This document shows positions 27,787 through 36,698 of a stretch of DNA of 64,000 nucleotides, in pieces (within the stretch, counting starts at the first letter, position 1; each line of letters begins with the position of its first letter). This DNA is from an uncultured Lacinutrix sp. (GTDB taxonomy: Bacteria > Bacteroidota > Bacteroidia > Flavobacteriales > Flavobacteriaceae). A model generated the notes under the pieces. The model saw only the letters and a program-made list of their open reading frames with translations, was not told the DNA's origin and ran no database searches. The position numbers were made by a program, and so were the translations under genes. The stretch covers positions 62,001-126,000 of the forward strand of contig NZ_CANMRQ010000003.1 of assembly GCF_947500325.1 (NCBI RefSeq). Reading direction: 5' to 3'.

Positions 27787-29115
27787 ATGAAACAAACACT
27801 TATTATTTTCTTATACGCTATTTCTTTTTTTTCTTGTAAAGAAGAAAAGAATAAAATAGCAGAGCATCAATTAACAACAGAAAACTTAAAAGAAAATATA
27901 GATGATTATTTTTCTGCACTTAATACTATTGGTAAATTTAACGGAGTCATTTATGCTTCAAAAAATAATGCAAAAATCATTAGTAAGGCATATAATTTAA
28001 AGCCTAATAACAATAGTAGTACTTATGTTTCTACAGAAAGTCAATTTGACATTCATTCTGTTTCTAAATTAATGGCTCATTATTTAATAGAAAAATTTGA
28101 ACTTGAAGGCAAAGTTAAAAAGACTCAAACACTTAATGATTTTATTCCAAGTTTTCCAAATGGAGAAAAAATAACTATAGATATGTTGTTACATCATACT
28201 TCTGGTTTACCTAGAAGTTTTGATAACATTGAAGGTGATGAAATAAATTTAACCTCTAAACAAATCATTGCATATACAAAAAAGCAAAAACTAATATTTG
28301 CCCCAGGTACAGCTTCGCAATATTCTAATGTTGGCTATGAGCTTGTATATTATATTATTCAAGAGATTTCTAATAAAACCTTTGCTCAATGTTTAACCGA
28401 TGAGTTATTCAAACCATTAAAAATGAAAAATTCTGGAGCGCATTTTTATACTAAAGAAAAGAACATTAAACATTTGGCTAAAAATCATGAAAAACAAGAT
28501 ACATTAATTACACAGGTAGATAATATTTTAAAAGATGAATTAAAAACTGCTAGAATATTCTCTACAGTCAATGATTTAAATATATTCTTAAATCACATTA
28601 ATAAAGAACCTTATGCTTCATTACTAAAAACCAAAGACAATGTTATTGAAAAAAGTGGCGGTTCAGATGGCATTAGAGTTGAAATCTATACCAACCTTGA
28701 ATATAATTACAACTATATATTATTAGCTAATTATGAAGAAATACCTTTTCAACAAACGGTAATTGATTTCACTAAAATATTAGAAAATAAGCCATACGAT
28801 ATTCCTAAAGAATTAAATAGACAGCCAATAGACCTTCAATTAAATATAATAGAAAAGTATATAGGTAGTTATTCTTTTGCAGATATGGGCAATCTAGAAT
28901 TAACTTTTAAAGTTGAGGACGGGAATTTGGTTGTTTATCAAGATGGAGAAAACATTGCTATACTTAAAGCTGAAACAGAAAACACTTTTTTTGATGATCC
29001 AAAAGAACCAGAATCATTTGAATTTATTGATGATAAAAATGGGAGTTTTAATGTATTAATGGGTTGGAAAGGAGTAAAACTAAAAGGATTAAGAAATAAT
29101 ACTAAAAAGTTTTAA
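27787..29115 (+). CDS. serine beta-lactamase-like hydrolase, lipoprotein
   Basis: From ATG 27787 (an ATG at 27772 would add five residues) the protein has 442 residues. MKQTLIIFLYAISFFSC is a lipoprotein signal with Cys17. The beta-lactamase-family core shows SVSKLM (SxxK nucleophile), YSNVGYELV (YxN) and, further on, KSGGSDGIRVEI in the KTG position. A C-terminal beta-rich domain of about 100 residues follows. Such class C-like proteins are usually peptidases or esterases, not resistance enzymes. It is outer- or inner-membrane anchored. Confidence 0.8.
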   Translation: MKQTLIIFLYAISFFSCKEEKNKIAEHQLTTENLKENIDDYFSALNTIGKFNGVIYASKNNAKIISKAYNLKPNNNSSTYVSTESQFDIHSVSKLMAHYLIEKFELEGKVKKTQTLNDFIPSFPNGEKITIDMLLHHTSGLPRSFDNIEGDEINLTSKQIIAYTKKQKLIFAPGTASQYSNVGYELVYYIIQEISNKTFAQCLTDELFKPLKMKNSGAHFYTKEKNIKHLAKNHEKQDTLITQVDNILKDELKTARIFSTVNDLNIFLNHINKEPYASLLKTKDNVIEKSGGSDGIRVEIYTNLEYNYNYILLANYEEIPFQQTVIDFTKILENKPYDIPKELNRQPIDLQLNIIEKYIGSYSFADMGNLELTFKVEDGNLVVYQDGENIAILKAETENTFFDDPKEPESFEFIDDKNGSFNVLMGWKGVKLKGLRNNTKKF

Positions 29116-29738
29116 ACCACATAAAAGTAAACCATAAAAAAGTGGAATACGGCACCAGCTAAAACAAAAATATGCCAAATAACATGATTATAGGGTATTT
29201 TTTCAATAGCGTAAAAAACAACACCAAGTGTATAAGCTATACCTCCAGCCATTAATAACCAAATGCCTCCAGTTTCCATTACTGTATTTAAAGCAGTATA
29301 ATCTAAAATAACCAACCAACCCATAACTAAATAAAGTAGCACTGAGAGGAACTCAAATTTACCTGTAAAAAAAAGCTTTAATAAAATACCAAATAAAGCA
29401 ATACTCCATACGGCATAAAACAATGGCCAGCCCAAACTTTGCTCTAAAGTGATGAGTGTTATTGGTGAATAAGTACCTGCAATTAAAAAATAGATGTTTA
29501 TATGATCTGCAATACGAAAGTAATGTTTGTACTTTTCATTATCTACATAATGATATAAGGCAGAGGCCAGAAACAATAAAATAAAGGTAATACCATAAGT
29601 AACAACGCTAAAAAAACTCCATTCTGTTTTACTAGTATCTTTTAAAATAAGTAGTATTAGACCTATAATACCAAATACAGCTCCAAAAGCATGCGTTATT
29701 GCATTCCATTTTTCTTCAAATGCAGTTTGCTTACGCAT
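29112..29738 (-). CDS. hemolysin III family membrane protein (PAQR/TrhA)
   Basis: This 208-residue protein has seven transmembrane helices. Family motifs are EKWNAITHAFGAVFG, the SALYHYVD motif with the first His and the final HVIWHIFVLAGAVFHFF, whose histidines form the zinc site with an upstream Asp (RIADHINIYFLIAGTY). The HlyIII/TrhA group influences membrane lipid homeostasis in bacteria, though haemolysis itself is doubtful. Its stop interlocks with that of the beta-lactamase-like gene. It directly follows the DUF4294 gene with no gap. Confidence 0.85.
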   Translation of the reverse strand: MRKQTAFEEKWNAITHAFGAVFGIIGLILLILKDTSKTEWSFFSVVTYGITFILLFLASALYHYVDNEKYKHYFRIADHINIYFLIAGTYSPITLITLEQSLGWPLFYAVWSIALFGILLKLFFTGKFEFLSVLLYLVMGWLVILDYTALNTVMETGGIWLLMAGGIAYTLGVVFYAIEKIPYNHVIWHIFVLAGAVFHFFMVYFYVV

Positions 29739-30413
29739 TTATTCCTTCTTTTTATTAATCCACTTATTAGTAAGTTCATAAAAATCAAAGTCTACAACAG
29801 ATTTTTGGCGTTTTAATAAACCATCTTGAAAATTACGCTGTAAAATGTCTTCAATCAAGTAATCTTCTTTTACATTTTCAGGATCAAACTCACGTTTTAA
29901 ACTTATATTAAATAGTTTCGCTGTATTATTAAACCAAAAGGCTCGCCACCCATTTCGTAAGTTTTTAATTAACTCAAAAGTTGTTTTTCCAGTTTGACGA
30001 TGCACAAGCTTTACCAAAATCTGTCCTTCTGTTCTTGTTAGCTTTTTTAATTCAGCAGAAAACTCTTCTTCAATATACTTTTGTATTTTCTTAGCGTATT
30101 TCTTTTTCTTTCGTTTGCTATCTAAAGACTCTAATCTTTCGGTTAAAGATTCCAATCTTTCTGCAGCTAATTTAGCATAAGGGTATACTTTTAGTGTTTT
30201 TCGTCTTAAAATTAAATACGTCCTTCTGTCTTGTTTATTTGCAAACTTAAGTTTATGCATAACCATAACTTCTTCTAAATCTATCGCTTCACGAGGAATA
30301 GAATCTCCTTCAATAATCATATACTCTACATGAGTAGAGTCTTGTTCTATTTCTTGTGTCTGTCCGAAAACAAGCATCGGAAAAACGATTAAAAAAGATA
30401 ATATATACTTCAT
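29739..30413 (-). CDS. DUF4294 domain-containing secreted protein
   Basis: The 224-residue protein has a signal peptide (MKYILSFLIVFPMLVFG-Q). The DUF4294 domain fills residues about 45-210, with YLILRRKTLKVYPYAKLAAERLE, a Lys-rich helix (SKRKKKKYAKKIQKYIEEEF) and RTEGQILVKLVHRQTGKTTFELIK. Proteins of this family are exported in Bacteroidota and have no known function. The -7 box TAATTTTG (minus strand, 30461-30468) lies about 48 nt upstream. Confidence 0.82.
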   Translation of the reverse strand: MKYILSFLIVFPMLVFGQTQEIEQDSTHVEYMIIEGDSIPREAIDLEEVMVMHKLKFANKQDRRTYLILRRKTLKVYPYAKLAAERLESLTERLESLDSKRKKKKYAKKIQKYIEEEFSAELKKLTRTEGQILVKLVHRQTGKTTFELIKNLRNGWRAFWFNNTAKLFNISLKREFDPENVKEDYLIEDILQRNFQDGLLKRQKSVVDFDFYELTNKWINKKKE

Positions 30414-30460
30414 ATAAAAAGTTACGCTAAAATCGTTCCAAAAGTTTTGTATTATAATAA

Positions 30461-30487
30461 CAAAATTAGCAATTATGTTATTGCTAA
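30461..30487. promoter_or_regulatory. -7 box overlapping a perfect inverted repeat
   Basis: On the minus strand TAATTTTG (30468-30461) is a -7 box for the DUF4294 gene. TTAGCAAT (30466-30473) and ATTGCTAA (30480-30487) form a perfect 8-bp inverted repeat with a 6-nt spacer that overlaps it, a plausible repressor operator. Confidence 0.4.
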
Positions 30488-30535
30488 CTATTAAATAAGT
30501 GTGAATATTGTTATTTTAGTGAAAAAATATAAATA

Positions 30536-31624
30536 ATGGCAAAAAAAAGCATCTTAAACAAAAAGTCAATGGACTTTTTAGAAAAATACCTAAATAATGC
30601 ATCTCCAACTGGTTATGAATGGGACGGACAGAAAATATGGATGGATTACTTGAAACCATATGTTGATGAATTTATGACTGATACTTATGGCACTGCAGTT
30701 GGTGTTATTAATCCTAAAGCAAAATATAAAGTAGTCATTGAAGGGCATGCAGATGAAATTTCGTGGTATGTTAATTACATTAGTGATAAAGGCCTAATAT
30801 ATGTAGTAAGAAATGGTGGTAGTGACCATCAAATTGCACCAAGTAAAGTGGTTAATATTCACACTAAAAAAGGTATTGTTAAAGGTGTATTTGGATGGCC
30901 TGCAATACATACTAGAAATCGTGCTAAAGAAGAACCTCCAAAGCCAAATAACATATTTATTGACTGTGGTTGTAAAACTAAAGAAGAAGTAGAAAAACTT
31001 GGTGTACATATTGGATGTGTTATTACCTATCCAGATGAGTTCCATATACTAAACAAAAACAATTTTGTTTGTAGAGCATTGGATAACCGTATGGGTGGTT
31101 TTATGATTGCCGAAGTAGCGCGTTTACTAAAAGAAAATAAGAAGACATTACCATTTGGACTATATGTAACAAATGCAGTACAAGAGGAAATTGGATTACG
31201 TGGTGCAGAAATGATTACACATACTATACAGCCAAATGTGGCTATTGTAACAGATGTAACGCATGACACCACTACTCCAATGATTGATATGAAAGTACAA
31301 GGAGAAGCAGAAATTGGTAAAGGTCCTGTAATTGCATATGCACCAGCTGTACAACAAAAGTTACGTGATTTAATAACTGATACGGCCGAAGAAAAGAAAA
31401 TCCCGTTTCAACGTGCTGCACTATCTAGAGCTACTGGTACAGATACAGATGCGTTTGCATACAGTAATGGCGGTGTTGCTTCTGCATTAATCTCATTACC
31501 GCTTCGCTACATGCATACTACCGTAGAAACAGTACACAGAGAAGATGTAGAAAATGTTATTAAATTAATTTATGAAACATTATTGAAGATTGAAGACGGA
31601 GAAACGTTTTCTTATTTTAAATAA
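30536..31624 (+). CDS. M42 family metallopeptidase (glutamyl aminopeptidase/endoglucanase M fold)
   Basis: This 362-residue cytosolic di-zinc aminopeptidase has the metal and catalytic residues of family M42: His in VIEGHADEISW, Asp in CRALDNRMGG, the catalytic Glu pair in VQEEIGLRGAE, Asp in VTDVTHD and His in RYMHTTVETVHRED. Some residues match the tetrahedral TET peptidases that trim peptides released by proteases. It has its own upstream region and ends at the terminator at 31665, so it is monocistronic. Confidence 0.9.
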   Translation: MAKKSILNKKSMDFLEKYLNNASPTGYEWDGQKIWMDYLKPYVDEFMTDTYGTAVGVINPKAKYKVVIEGHADEISWYVNYISDKGLIYVVRNGGSDHQIAPSKVVNIHTKKGIVKGVFGWPAIHTRNRAKEEPPKPNNIFIDCGCKTKEEVEKLGVHIGCVITYPDEFHILNKNNFVCRALDNRMGGFMIAEVARLLKENKKTLPFGLYVTNAVQEEIGLRGAEMITHTIQPNVAIVTDVTHDTTTPMIDMKVQGEAEIGKGPVIAYAPAVQQKLRDLITDTAEEKKIPFQRAALSRATGTDTDAFAYSNGGVASALISLPLRYMHTTVETVHREDVENVIKLIYETLLKIEDGETFSYFK

Positions 31625-31664
31625 TTAATTAAGCTAAATTAGGCACAATACTGAATACTAATTT

Positions 31665-31690
31665 AAAGCCTCACTTTTGAGGCTTTTTTT
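31665..31690 (+). terminator. intrinsic terminator of the M42 peptidase gene
   Basis: AAAGCCTCA (31665-31673) pairs with TGAGGCTTT (31678-31686) around CTTT and continues into a run of Ts. Confidence 0.85.
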
Positions 31691-31707
31691 ATCTAAATAG
31701 CATAAAT

Positions 31708-32871
31708 ATGATTTTACAACATCAAAAAGATCTATTTGATCTCCCAGAAGACATAACATATTTAAATATTGCCAGTCAATCTCCCATTTTTAAAGCCATA
31801 TACGATGCAGGTATTAATGGATTAAAACAAAAAAGCAGGCCATATACTATTACTGGTTCAGATTATTTTGAACCAGTTACTGAGCTTAAAAAATTATTTG
31901 CAAAACTTATAGAAGTAGATGATTATAATCGTATTGCAACCATCCCATCTGTTTCTTACGGTATAGCTACAGTTGCAAATAATGTAACATTAAATTCTGG
32001 AGATGAAATTTTAGTTATTGATGAACAATTTCCAAGTAATTATTACTCATGGGAAAAACTAGCAAAAAAATATAATGCTACAATAAAAACTATTAGTGCT
32101 CCAAATATAGAAACCGATAGAGTAAAACAGTGGAATGAAAACATTTTAGAGGCCATAACAGATAAAACAGCCTTAGTTGCTATGGGAAATATCCATTGGT
32201 CTAATGGAAGCCTATTCAATTTAAAAAACATTAGAAAAAAAACGACACAACATAATGCTTTACTTGTTATAGATGGTAGCCAATCTGTTGGTGCCTTACC
32301 CTTTTCTGTAAAAGACATTGCACCAGATGCGCTTATATGTGCTGGTTACAAATGGTTATTTGGTCCTTATGGTTGTGCATATGCATATTTTGGTAGTTAT
32401 TTTGATAATGGAACGCCACTTGAAGAAAATTGGGGCAATAGATTGGATAGCGAGAATTTTACTGGTTTAACTAACTATCAACCTAAGTACAAACCTTTAG
32501 CAAATCGTTATTGCGTTGGAGAAAGTGGCAATTTTATTTATATAAAAATGCAAATTGAAGCCTTAAAACAAGTTATTGAATGGACACCAAAAGCCATTCA
32601 AGATTATTGTAAAAGTATTTCTGCAAAAGCAGTAGAAGAATTAAAAGTTTTAGGTTGTGAAATAGAAGATGAAAACTATAGAACGCATCATCTTTTTGGA
32701 ATTAAATTACCAGAAAATTTAAATATTGCTATTTTAAAATCTGCATTAACAGAGCAAAACATTTTTGTCTCGTTTAGAGGAAATTATATAAGAATTTCAT
32801 GTCATTTATATAATACTGCTGAAGATTTTAGCAAACTTGTAAAATGTATGACTTCTGTTTTAGCAAAATAG
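31708..32871 (+). CDS. class V aminotransferase (kynureninase/cysteine desulfurase-like)
   Basis: This 387-residue fold-type I PLP protein has the Schiff-base Lys in ICAGYKWLFGPYG, the Asp in LLVIDGSQSVG and the cofactor-binding region PSVSYGIATVANN. It lacks the catalytic Cys loop of desulfurases, so it is more likely an aminotransferase or a lyase of unknown substrate. It follows the terminator by 18 nt, with no recognisable -7 box in the gap. Its stop lies 6 nt from the convergent membrane protein gene. Confidence 0.8.
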   Translation: MILQHQKDLFDLPEDITYLNIASQSPIFKAIYDAGINGLKQKSRPYTITGSDYFEPVTELKKLFAKLIEVDDYNRIATIPSVSYGIATVANNVTLNSGDEILVIDEQFPSNYYSWEKLAKKYNATIKTISAPNIETDRVKQWNENILEAITDKTALVAMGNIHWSNGSLFNLKNIRKKTTQHNALLVIDGSQSVGALPFSVKDIAPDALICAGYKWLFGPYGCAYAYFGSYFDNGTPLEENWGNRLDSENFTGLTNYQPKYKPLANRYCVGESGNFIYIKMQIEALKQVIEWTPKAIQDYCKSISAKAVEELKVLGCEIEDENYRTHHLFGIKLPENLNIAILKSALTEQNIFVSFRGNYIRISCHLYNTAEDFSKLVKCMTSVLAK

Positions 32872-32877
32872 GTATTC

Positions 32878-33885
32878 CTAAACTGTTTTTTGTTTTCTTG
32901 AAAACAAGCTTCTAATTGTTATTATATTTAAAGGAAACTCTAACATAACGTGCGTGAGACTTAGAAATATTGACACTACAAACCCCAGCCTAAAATCATA
33001 GATATAAAAGCACAATATAGCAATCCAAATAATTAAAATAGTTACTGTTTTTTTTGTTGTTAATTGTTTGTGCCAGCCTATAATAGTCGTTTTAGAAAAC
33101 CAATTTAAATAATGATAGATATAAGCAAAAGCAATAAATATTTGAATTTTTAAATCAATTTTTTCATAAAAAAAGAACCTTAAATCATCATAAACACCAA
33201 AGAGTTTAGATAGGTTAGCATTTAATACATGAAAATTATTACCAATATATCTGTTTTTTACGTCTTGAGAAAACTGATAATTAAATATATCTGTATCTAA
33301 GAACACTAGGCATAATGGCAATATTAAGACAAGAACTATATTTATTATACCATAATTAGTCTTCTTGTTCCTTGCTCCATATAACATAAAAAGAATTGTA
33401 AATAAATAAACATGTATTATTGTTGGTAATAGGACTCCATTAATTAAAATATAAGTTTCAGATGTATAAGTCCATAGAGAAAGTAAAAATGCTATTAATA
33501 AGCTAATAGCAAATGCTTTATAAGTTTTATAAAACAGTACTAAAATAGCAGAGATAAGCACAAAGAACAGTACAAAATTAGTATATCTAACTACTGTATT
33601 TGTTAAAAAGATAATAATTGATTCATTTAAAAATTTAGAAAAAATAGGCAAGCTAAAAATATAAGGAACAGAATAAATAATAGCTGCACATAAAACTAAA
33701 TACTTCCAATTTTTATTAATTACAAAATAGTTTTTATCTGCTATCCAATTCGTTTCCGTTAAATAATGCAAAGGTCCTAAAAAAGCATATCCAAACAAGA
33801 ACAACTCAAAAGGCAAAAAGCAAGCTAAACTAAAACTTAAAAGTATTAATACAAGATTTAGTTTATCAATGTTTAATGAATTCAT
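32878..33885 (-). CDS. hypothetical polytopic membrane protein
   Basis: From ATG 33883-33885 the protein has 335 residues (a TTG three codons upstream is an alternative). About nine hydrophobic helices alternate with short loops. A conserved-looking FGYAFLGPLHYLTETNW motif near residue 35, a YHYLNWFSKTTIIGWHK motif near 270 and a THVMLEFPLN motif at the end place several His residues near the membrane. I do not recognise the family. The repeated His motifs could bind metal or haem, but this is a guess. Confidence 0.65.
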   Translation of the reverse strand: MNSLNIDKLNLVLILLSFSLACFLPFELFLFGYAFLGPLHYLTETNWIADKNYFVINKNWKYLVLCAAIIYSVPYIFSLPIFSKFLNESIIIFLTNTVVRYTNFVLFFVLISAILVLFYKTYKAFAISLLIAFLLSLWTYTSETYILINGVLLPTIIHVYLFTILFMLYGARNKKTNYGIINIVLVLILPLCLVFLDTDIFNYQFSQDVKNRYIGNNFHVLNANLSKLFGVYDDLRFFFYEKIDLKIQIFIAFAYIYHYLNWFSKTTIIGWHKQLTTKKTVTILIIWIAILCFYIYDFRLGFVVSIFLSLTHVMLEFPLNIITIRSLFSRKQKTV

Positions 33886-33926
33886 GCTCTTCAATTTTAT
33901 AACAATTAAGGAAAATTACATCAATA

Positions 33927-34065
33927 AAAAGAGGCTGTCTAAAAAATCATTATAATTTACTTTGTCAAGTTGAATCTGTCGAAACCACTATTGCTTAACA
34001 ATAAGATAAAATATTTCGACAAGCTCAATATGACATAGAACTATACTTTTTAGACAGCCTCTTTT
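33927..34065. repeat. long inverted-repeat element (19-bp perfect arms)
   Basis: The arms at 33927-33945 and 34047-34065 are perfectly complementary over 19 bp (AAAAGAGGCTGTCTAAAAA and its complement). Inside, a second imperfect palindrome carries the TGTCA...TTGTCGAAA motif. It fills most of the 198-nt gap between two genes on the minus strand. It has no ORF and looks like a miniature non-autonomous element or a dispersed palindrome. Confidence 0.7.
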
Positions 34066-34083
34066 AATATTAATTAATGAATA

Positions 34084-35952
34084 TTATCGCTTAGTGTTTA
34101 ATAATTTATTAACCATAGTCTTTAATTCTTTTACTTCTTTTTCCAACGCTTCAATTCTATCGTCTTTAGTACCTTCTCCAGATTTAGACGCAGATGCAGT
34201 ACCTACGTTTTCAGCATATTTAGCATGTATAGCATAAGGCACACTAACAAATGGAGAAGCACCTATAACCACATAATTACCACCACCAGAAGCATCTAAT
34301 TCTACTCTTAAATTGTTTACATGCGACCAATCTATATCAGAGAATACTCCAGTAATAACAATACCACCACCAATAGTAAAACTAACGGTACCATTTGATG
34401 ATGTGGTTACATTATGAATTTCTGTATATACAGTAGTATTACCAGCCGTAACATCCTGTATATTCATTCTAAAACTAACAGATTGATTTATAAGAGGATC
34501 ACCATTATTATCTCTAAGTGCACTCTGGTAATTTAGTAATTCTGGTACTGCACTTGTTGCCGGACCTGCATCATCTTTACCAACTTTACCCCATTCTGAG
34601 CCTTCCCAAATGTATAATGCTAGTTCTGTAGTATCGTAAACCATTAAACCAATATCACCAGAGCTTAATGCAATTCCAGAAGCAGGAGTTGTTGCCATAG
34701 CGATACGCTGTGTTGTAGTCAATCTATTTATTAATAGTCCCTTATTTGTATCGCCTAAAGTTAACGAGGCATCAGGATTTACAGAAGAAGTACCAATACC
34801 TACACTATATCTGTTTGCAGTTGTACTACCTCCTAATAATAATGAATTAGCAACATTGTTAGTAACATTAGGACCTATAACTGCTGCGTGATCTTGAAAC
34901 GTTTGGCTATTTGTCCCAATTACAATTTGTTGATCTCTATCTATAGAAGTACTCGTTCTAGCATTATATCCTAAAACTATATTATCGGTACCTCGTACTC
35001 TAGAGTTATTTCCAATAAATACATTTCTATCTGCACCTGATGTTAAAGAAAAATTTGCATCATGACCTAAACCAATATTATCGTTACCAGATCGGTTTAA
35101 AGATCCTGCAACGGCTCCTAAATACGTGTTTCTGTCTCCTCCTACTACACTAGTAGAAGACGTATCGTTGTTCCAACCAGAACCATATCCTACAAAGGTA
35201 TTTAAATTTCCCTGTTGGTTTCTTGATCCTGCATTGTAACCTAAAAAGGTATTCGCTGTACCTTCCAAATTAGAATGGCCAGAACCGCCTCCAAAAAAAG
35301 AATTTGCCTGACCTGTTGTATTACCATAACCACTACCGCGAACTGTAAATGTATCTAAATCGTATCGATTAGGATTACCAAAAAAAGCATCTATAGTAAC
35401 CTGTATGCCTGTATCTCCTCCTACAAAAGTATTTCCTGATGCTGTTGTATTAAATCGCCCTGCTCCAGAACCAATAAAAGTATTAGCGCCACCTGATGTA
35501 TTTGAAAACCCTGTATCTTCACCTACAAAAGTATTATTAGAACCAGAAATATTATTAGTTCCAGATTCCTCCCCTATAAAGGTATTATCTGTACCTGTGT
35601 CATTATTCTCTCCAGCTTCTGCTCCTACAAATGTATTATCGAATGTTGTTGTAAAACGGCCTGCTTCCGATCCTATAAATACATTATCACTGTCATCACT
35701 AGAATTGGCACCAGCCAAAGTACCTACCATAACATTTCTAGAACCATTAACAAGAGTGCCTCCAGCACCATCACCTATAAGTGTGTTAAAATCTCCAGTA
35801 GTTATAGAAGCACCAGTTGTATAGGTTTGTTGAGCCCCTCCAGAATCGAAAGAAATCACGCTGCCTCCTAAAATTTCGTTGGCTGTTTGCGCTTGAGATA
35901 ATGAATAAACTCCTAATAAACTTAAAAGGAGTAAAAATGTTAGTTTTTTCAT
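34084..35952 (-). CDS. secreted adhesin-like protein with Hep_Hag/YadA-head-type repeats and C-terminal coiled coil
   Basis: This 622-residue protein starts with a signal peptide (MKKLTFLLLLSLLGVYSLSQA-Q). Residues about 60-370 hold at least nine repeats of the NTFVG..(T/S)G..N type (NVFIGSEAG, NTFIGEESG, NTFVGGDTG and NTFLGYNAG), which resemble the left-handed parallel beta-roll of trimeric adhesin heads. A Gly-rich segment follows, then a beta domain (LRDNNGDPLINQSVSFRMNI). It ends in a short coiled coil (DRIEALEKEVKELKTMVNKLL). It lacks a membrane-anchor barrel and an S74 chaperone domain. A surface or matrix role is inferred from architecture only. Confidence 0.7.
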   Translation of the reverse strand: MKKLTFLLLLSLLGVYSLSQAQTANEILGGSVISFDSGGAQQTYTTGASITTGDFNTLIGDGAGGTLVNGSRNVMVGTLAGANSSDDSDNVFIGSEAGRFTTTFDNTFVGAEAGENNDTGTDNTFIGEESGTNNISGSNNTFVGEDTGFSNTSGGANTFIGSGAGRFNTTASGNTFVGGDTGIQVTIDAFFGNPNRYDLDTFTVRGSGYGNTTGQANSFFGGGSGHSNLEGTANTFLGYNAGSRNQQGNLNTFVGYGSGWNNDTSSTSVVGGDRNTYLGAVAGSLNRSGNDNIGLGHDANFSLTSGADRNVFIGNNSRVRGTDNIVLGYNARTSTSIDRDQQIVIGTNSQTFQDHAAVIGPNVTNNVANSLLLGGSTTANRYSVGIGTSSVNPDASLTLGDTNKGLLINRLTTTQRIAMATTPASGIALSSGDIGLMVYDTTELALYIWEGSEWGKVGKDDAGPATSAVPELLNYQSALRDNNGDPLINQSVSFRMNIQDVTAGNTTVYTEIHNVTTSSNGTVSFTIGGGIVITGVFSDIDWSHVNNLRVELDASGGGNYVVIGASPFVSVPYAIHAKYAENVGTASASKSGEGTKDDRIEALEKEVKELKTMVNKLLNTKR

Positions 35953-36041
35953 GGTTATAATAGCTTTATGTTAATTGTCTACAATTAACATAAAAAAGCA
36001 ATTGTTTTAGTTGGTAAATGTGTAGATGGACATAAACAAGC

Positions 36042-36049
36042 TATTTTTG
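36042..36049 (+). promoter_or_regulatory. TATTTTTG -7 box for the NUDIX gene
   Basis: TATTTTTG matches TAnnTTTG. With the ATG at 36129 the leader would be about 75 nt. A TTG start at 36060 is in frame but sits almost on the predicted transcript start. Confidence 0.4.
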
Positions 36050-36128
36050 GTATTATATTTTGTATAAATTGCAACATGACTTTTCTTACAATAAAGTTGG
36101 TTCATTAAAGGTTTATTTAACAACAAAT

Positions 36129-36680
36129 ATGAAAGAAGAATATATAGATATTGTTACTAGTAATGGAAGTTATACTGGAGAATCGGCACCAAAATCTGAA
36201 ATACACAGTAAAGGTCATTATCATAATACTGTACATATATGGTTTTACACCTTAAAAGGCGAGATTTTACTACAACAGCGTGCTGCATCAAAAGTAATTT
36301 GTCCTTTACTTTGGGATGTTTCGGTTGCTGGACATATAGATGCAGGAGAAACTTTAAAAAGTGGAGCTATTAGAGAAATTGAAGAGGAAATAGGTTTATC
36401 TATTCCTGAAGCTCATCTTAATAAAATAGGTATTTTTGAATGCTTTCAAAGTTATCCAAATGGCATTATTGACAATGAATTCCATCATACATTCATTGCA
36501 GAATTAAAAGTAAACGTAAACCAATTAACGCCTCAAAAAGAAGAGGTTGAAGCTTTAAAACTAGTTAGTATTGAAAATTTTAAAACATTACTAGATAATT
36601 CAGAAAGTAACGGTCATTTTGTGGCATCAAATAGAAAACATTATGAGTTTGTAGTTAATAGTATTCAAAAAACACTATAA
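36129..36680 (+). CDS. NUDIX hydrolase (isopentenyl-diphosphate isomerase-like group)
   Basis: From ATG 36129 this is 183 residues, beginning MKEEYIDIVTSNGSYTG, the usual start for this subgroup. The frame stays open to a TTG at 36060, but those residues are not family-like. The NUDIX box reads GHIDAGETLKSGAIREIEEEIG (residues about 69-90) with the REIEEE catalytic core. HNTVHIWFYTLKGEILLQQR precedes it. The fold resembles IPP isomerase type 1, but the key isomerase Cys context is not present. Diphosphate substrate unknown. Confidence 0.85.
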   Translation: MKEEYIDIVTSNGSYTGESAPKSEIHSKGHYHNTVHIWFYTLKGEILLQQRAASKVICPLLWDVSVAGHIDAGETLKSGAIREIEEEIGLSIPEAHLNKIGIFECFQSYPNGIIDNEFHHTFIAELKVNVNQLTPQKEEVEALKLVSIENFKTLLDNSESNGHFVASNRKHYEFVVNSIQKTL

Positions 36681-36698
36681 TTTTTCTACATTAGTTTC

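Noticed and set aside
35405-35824. Plus-strand 139-codon ORF rich in Pro, Val and Ser
   Set aside because: It is the antisense of the adhesin-like repeats, which explains the repetitive sequence.
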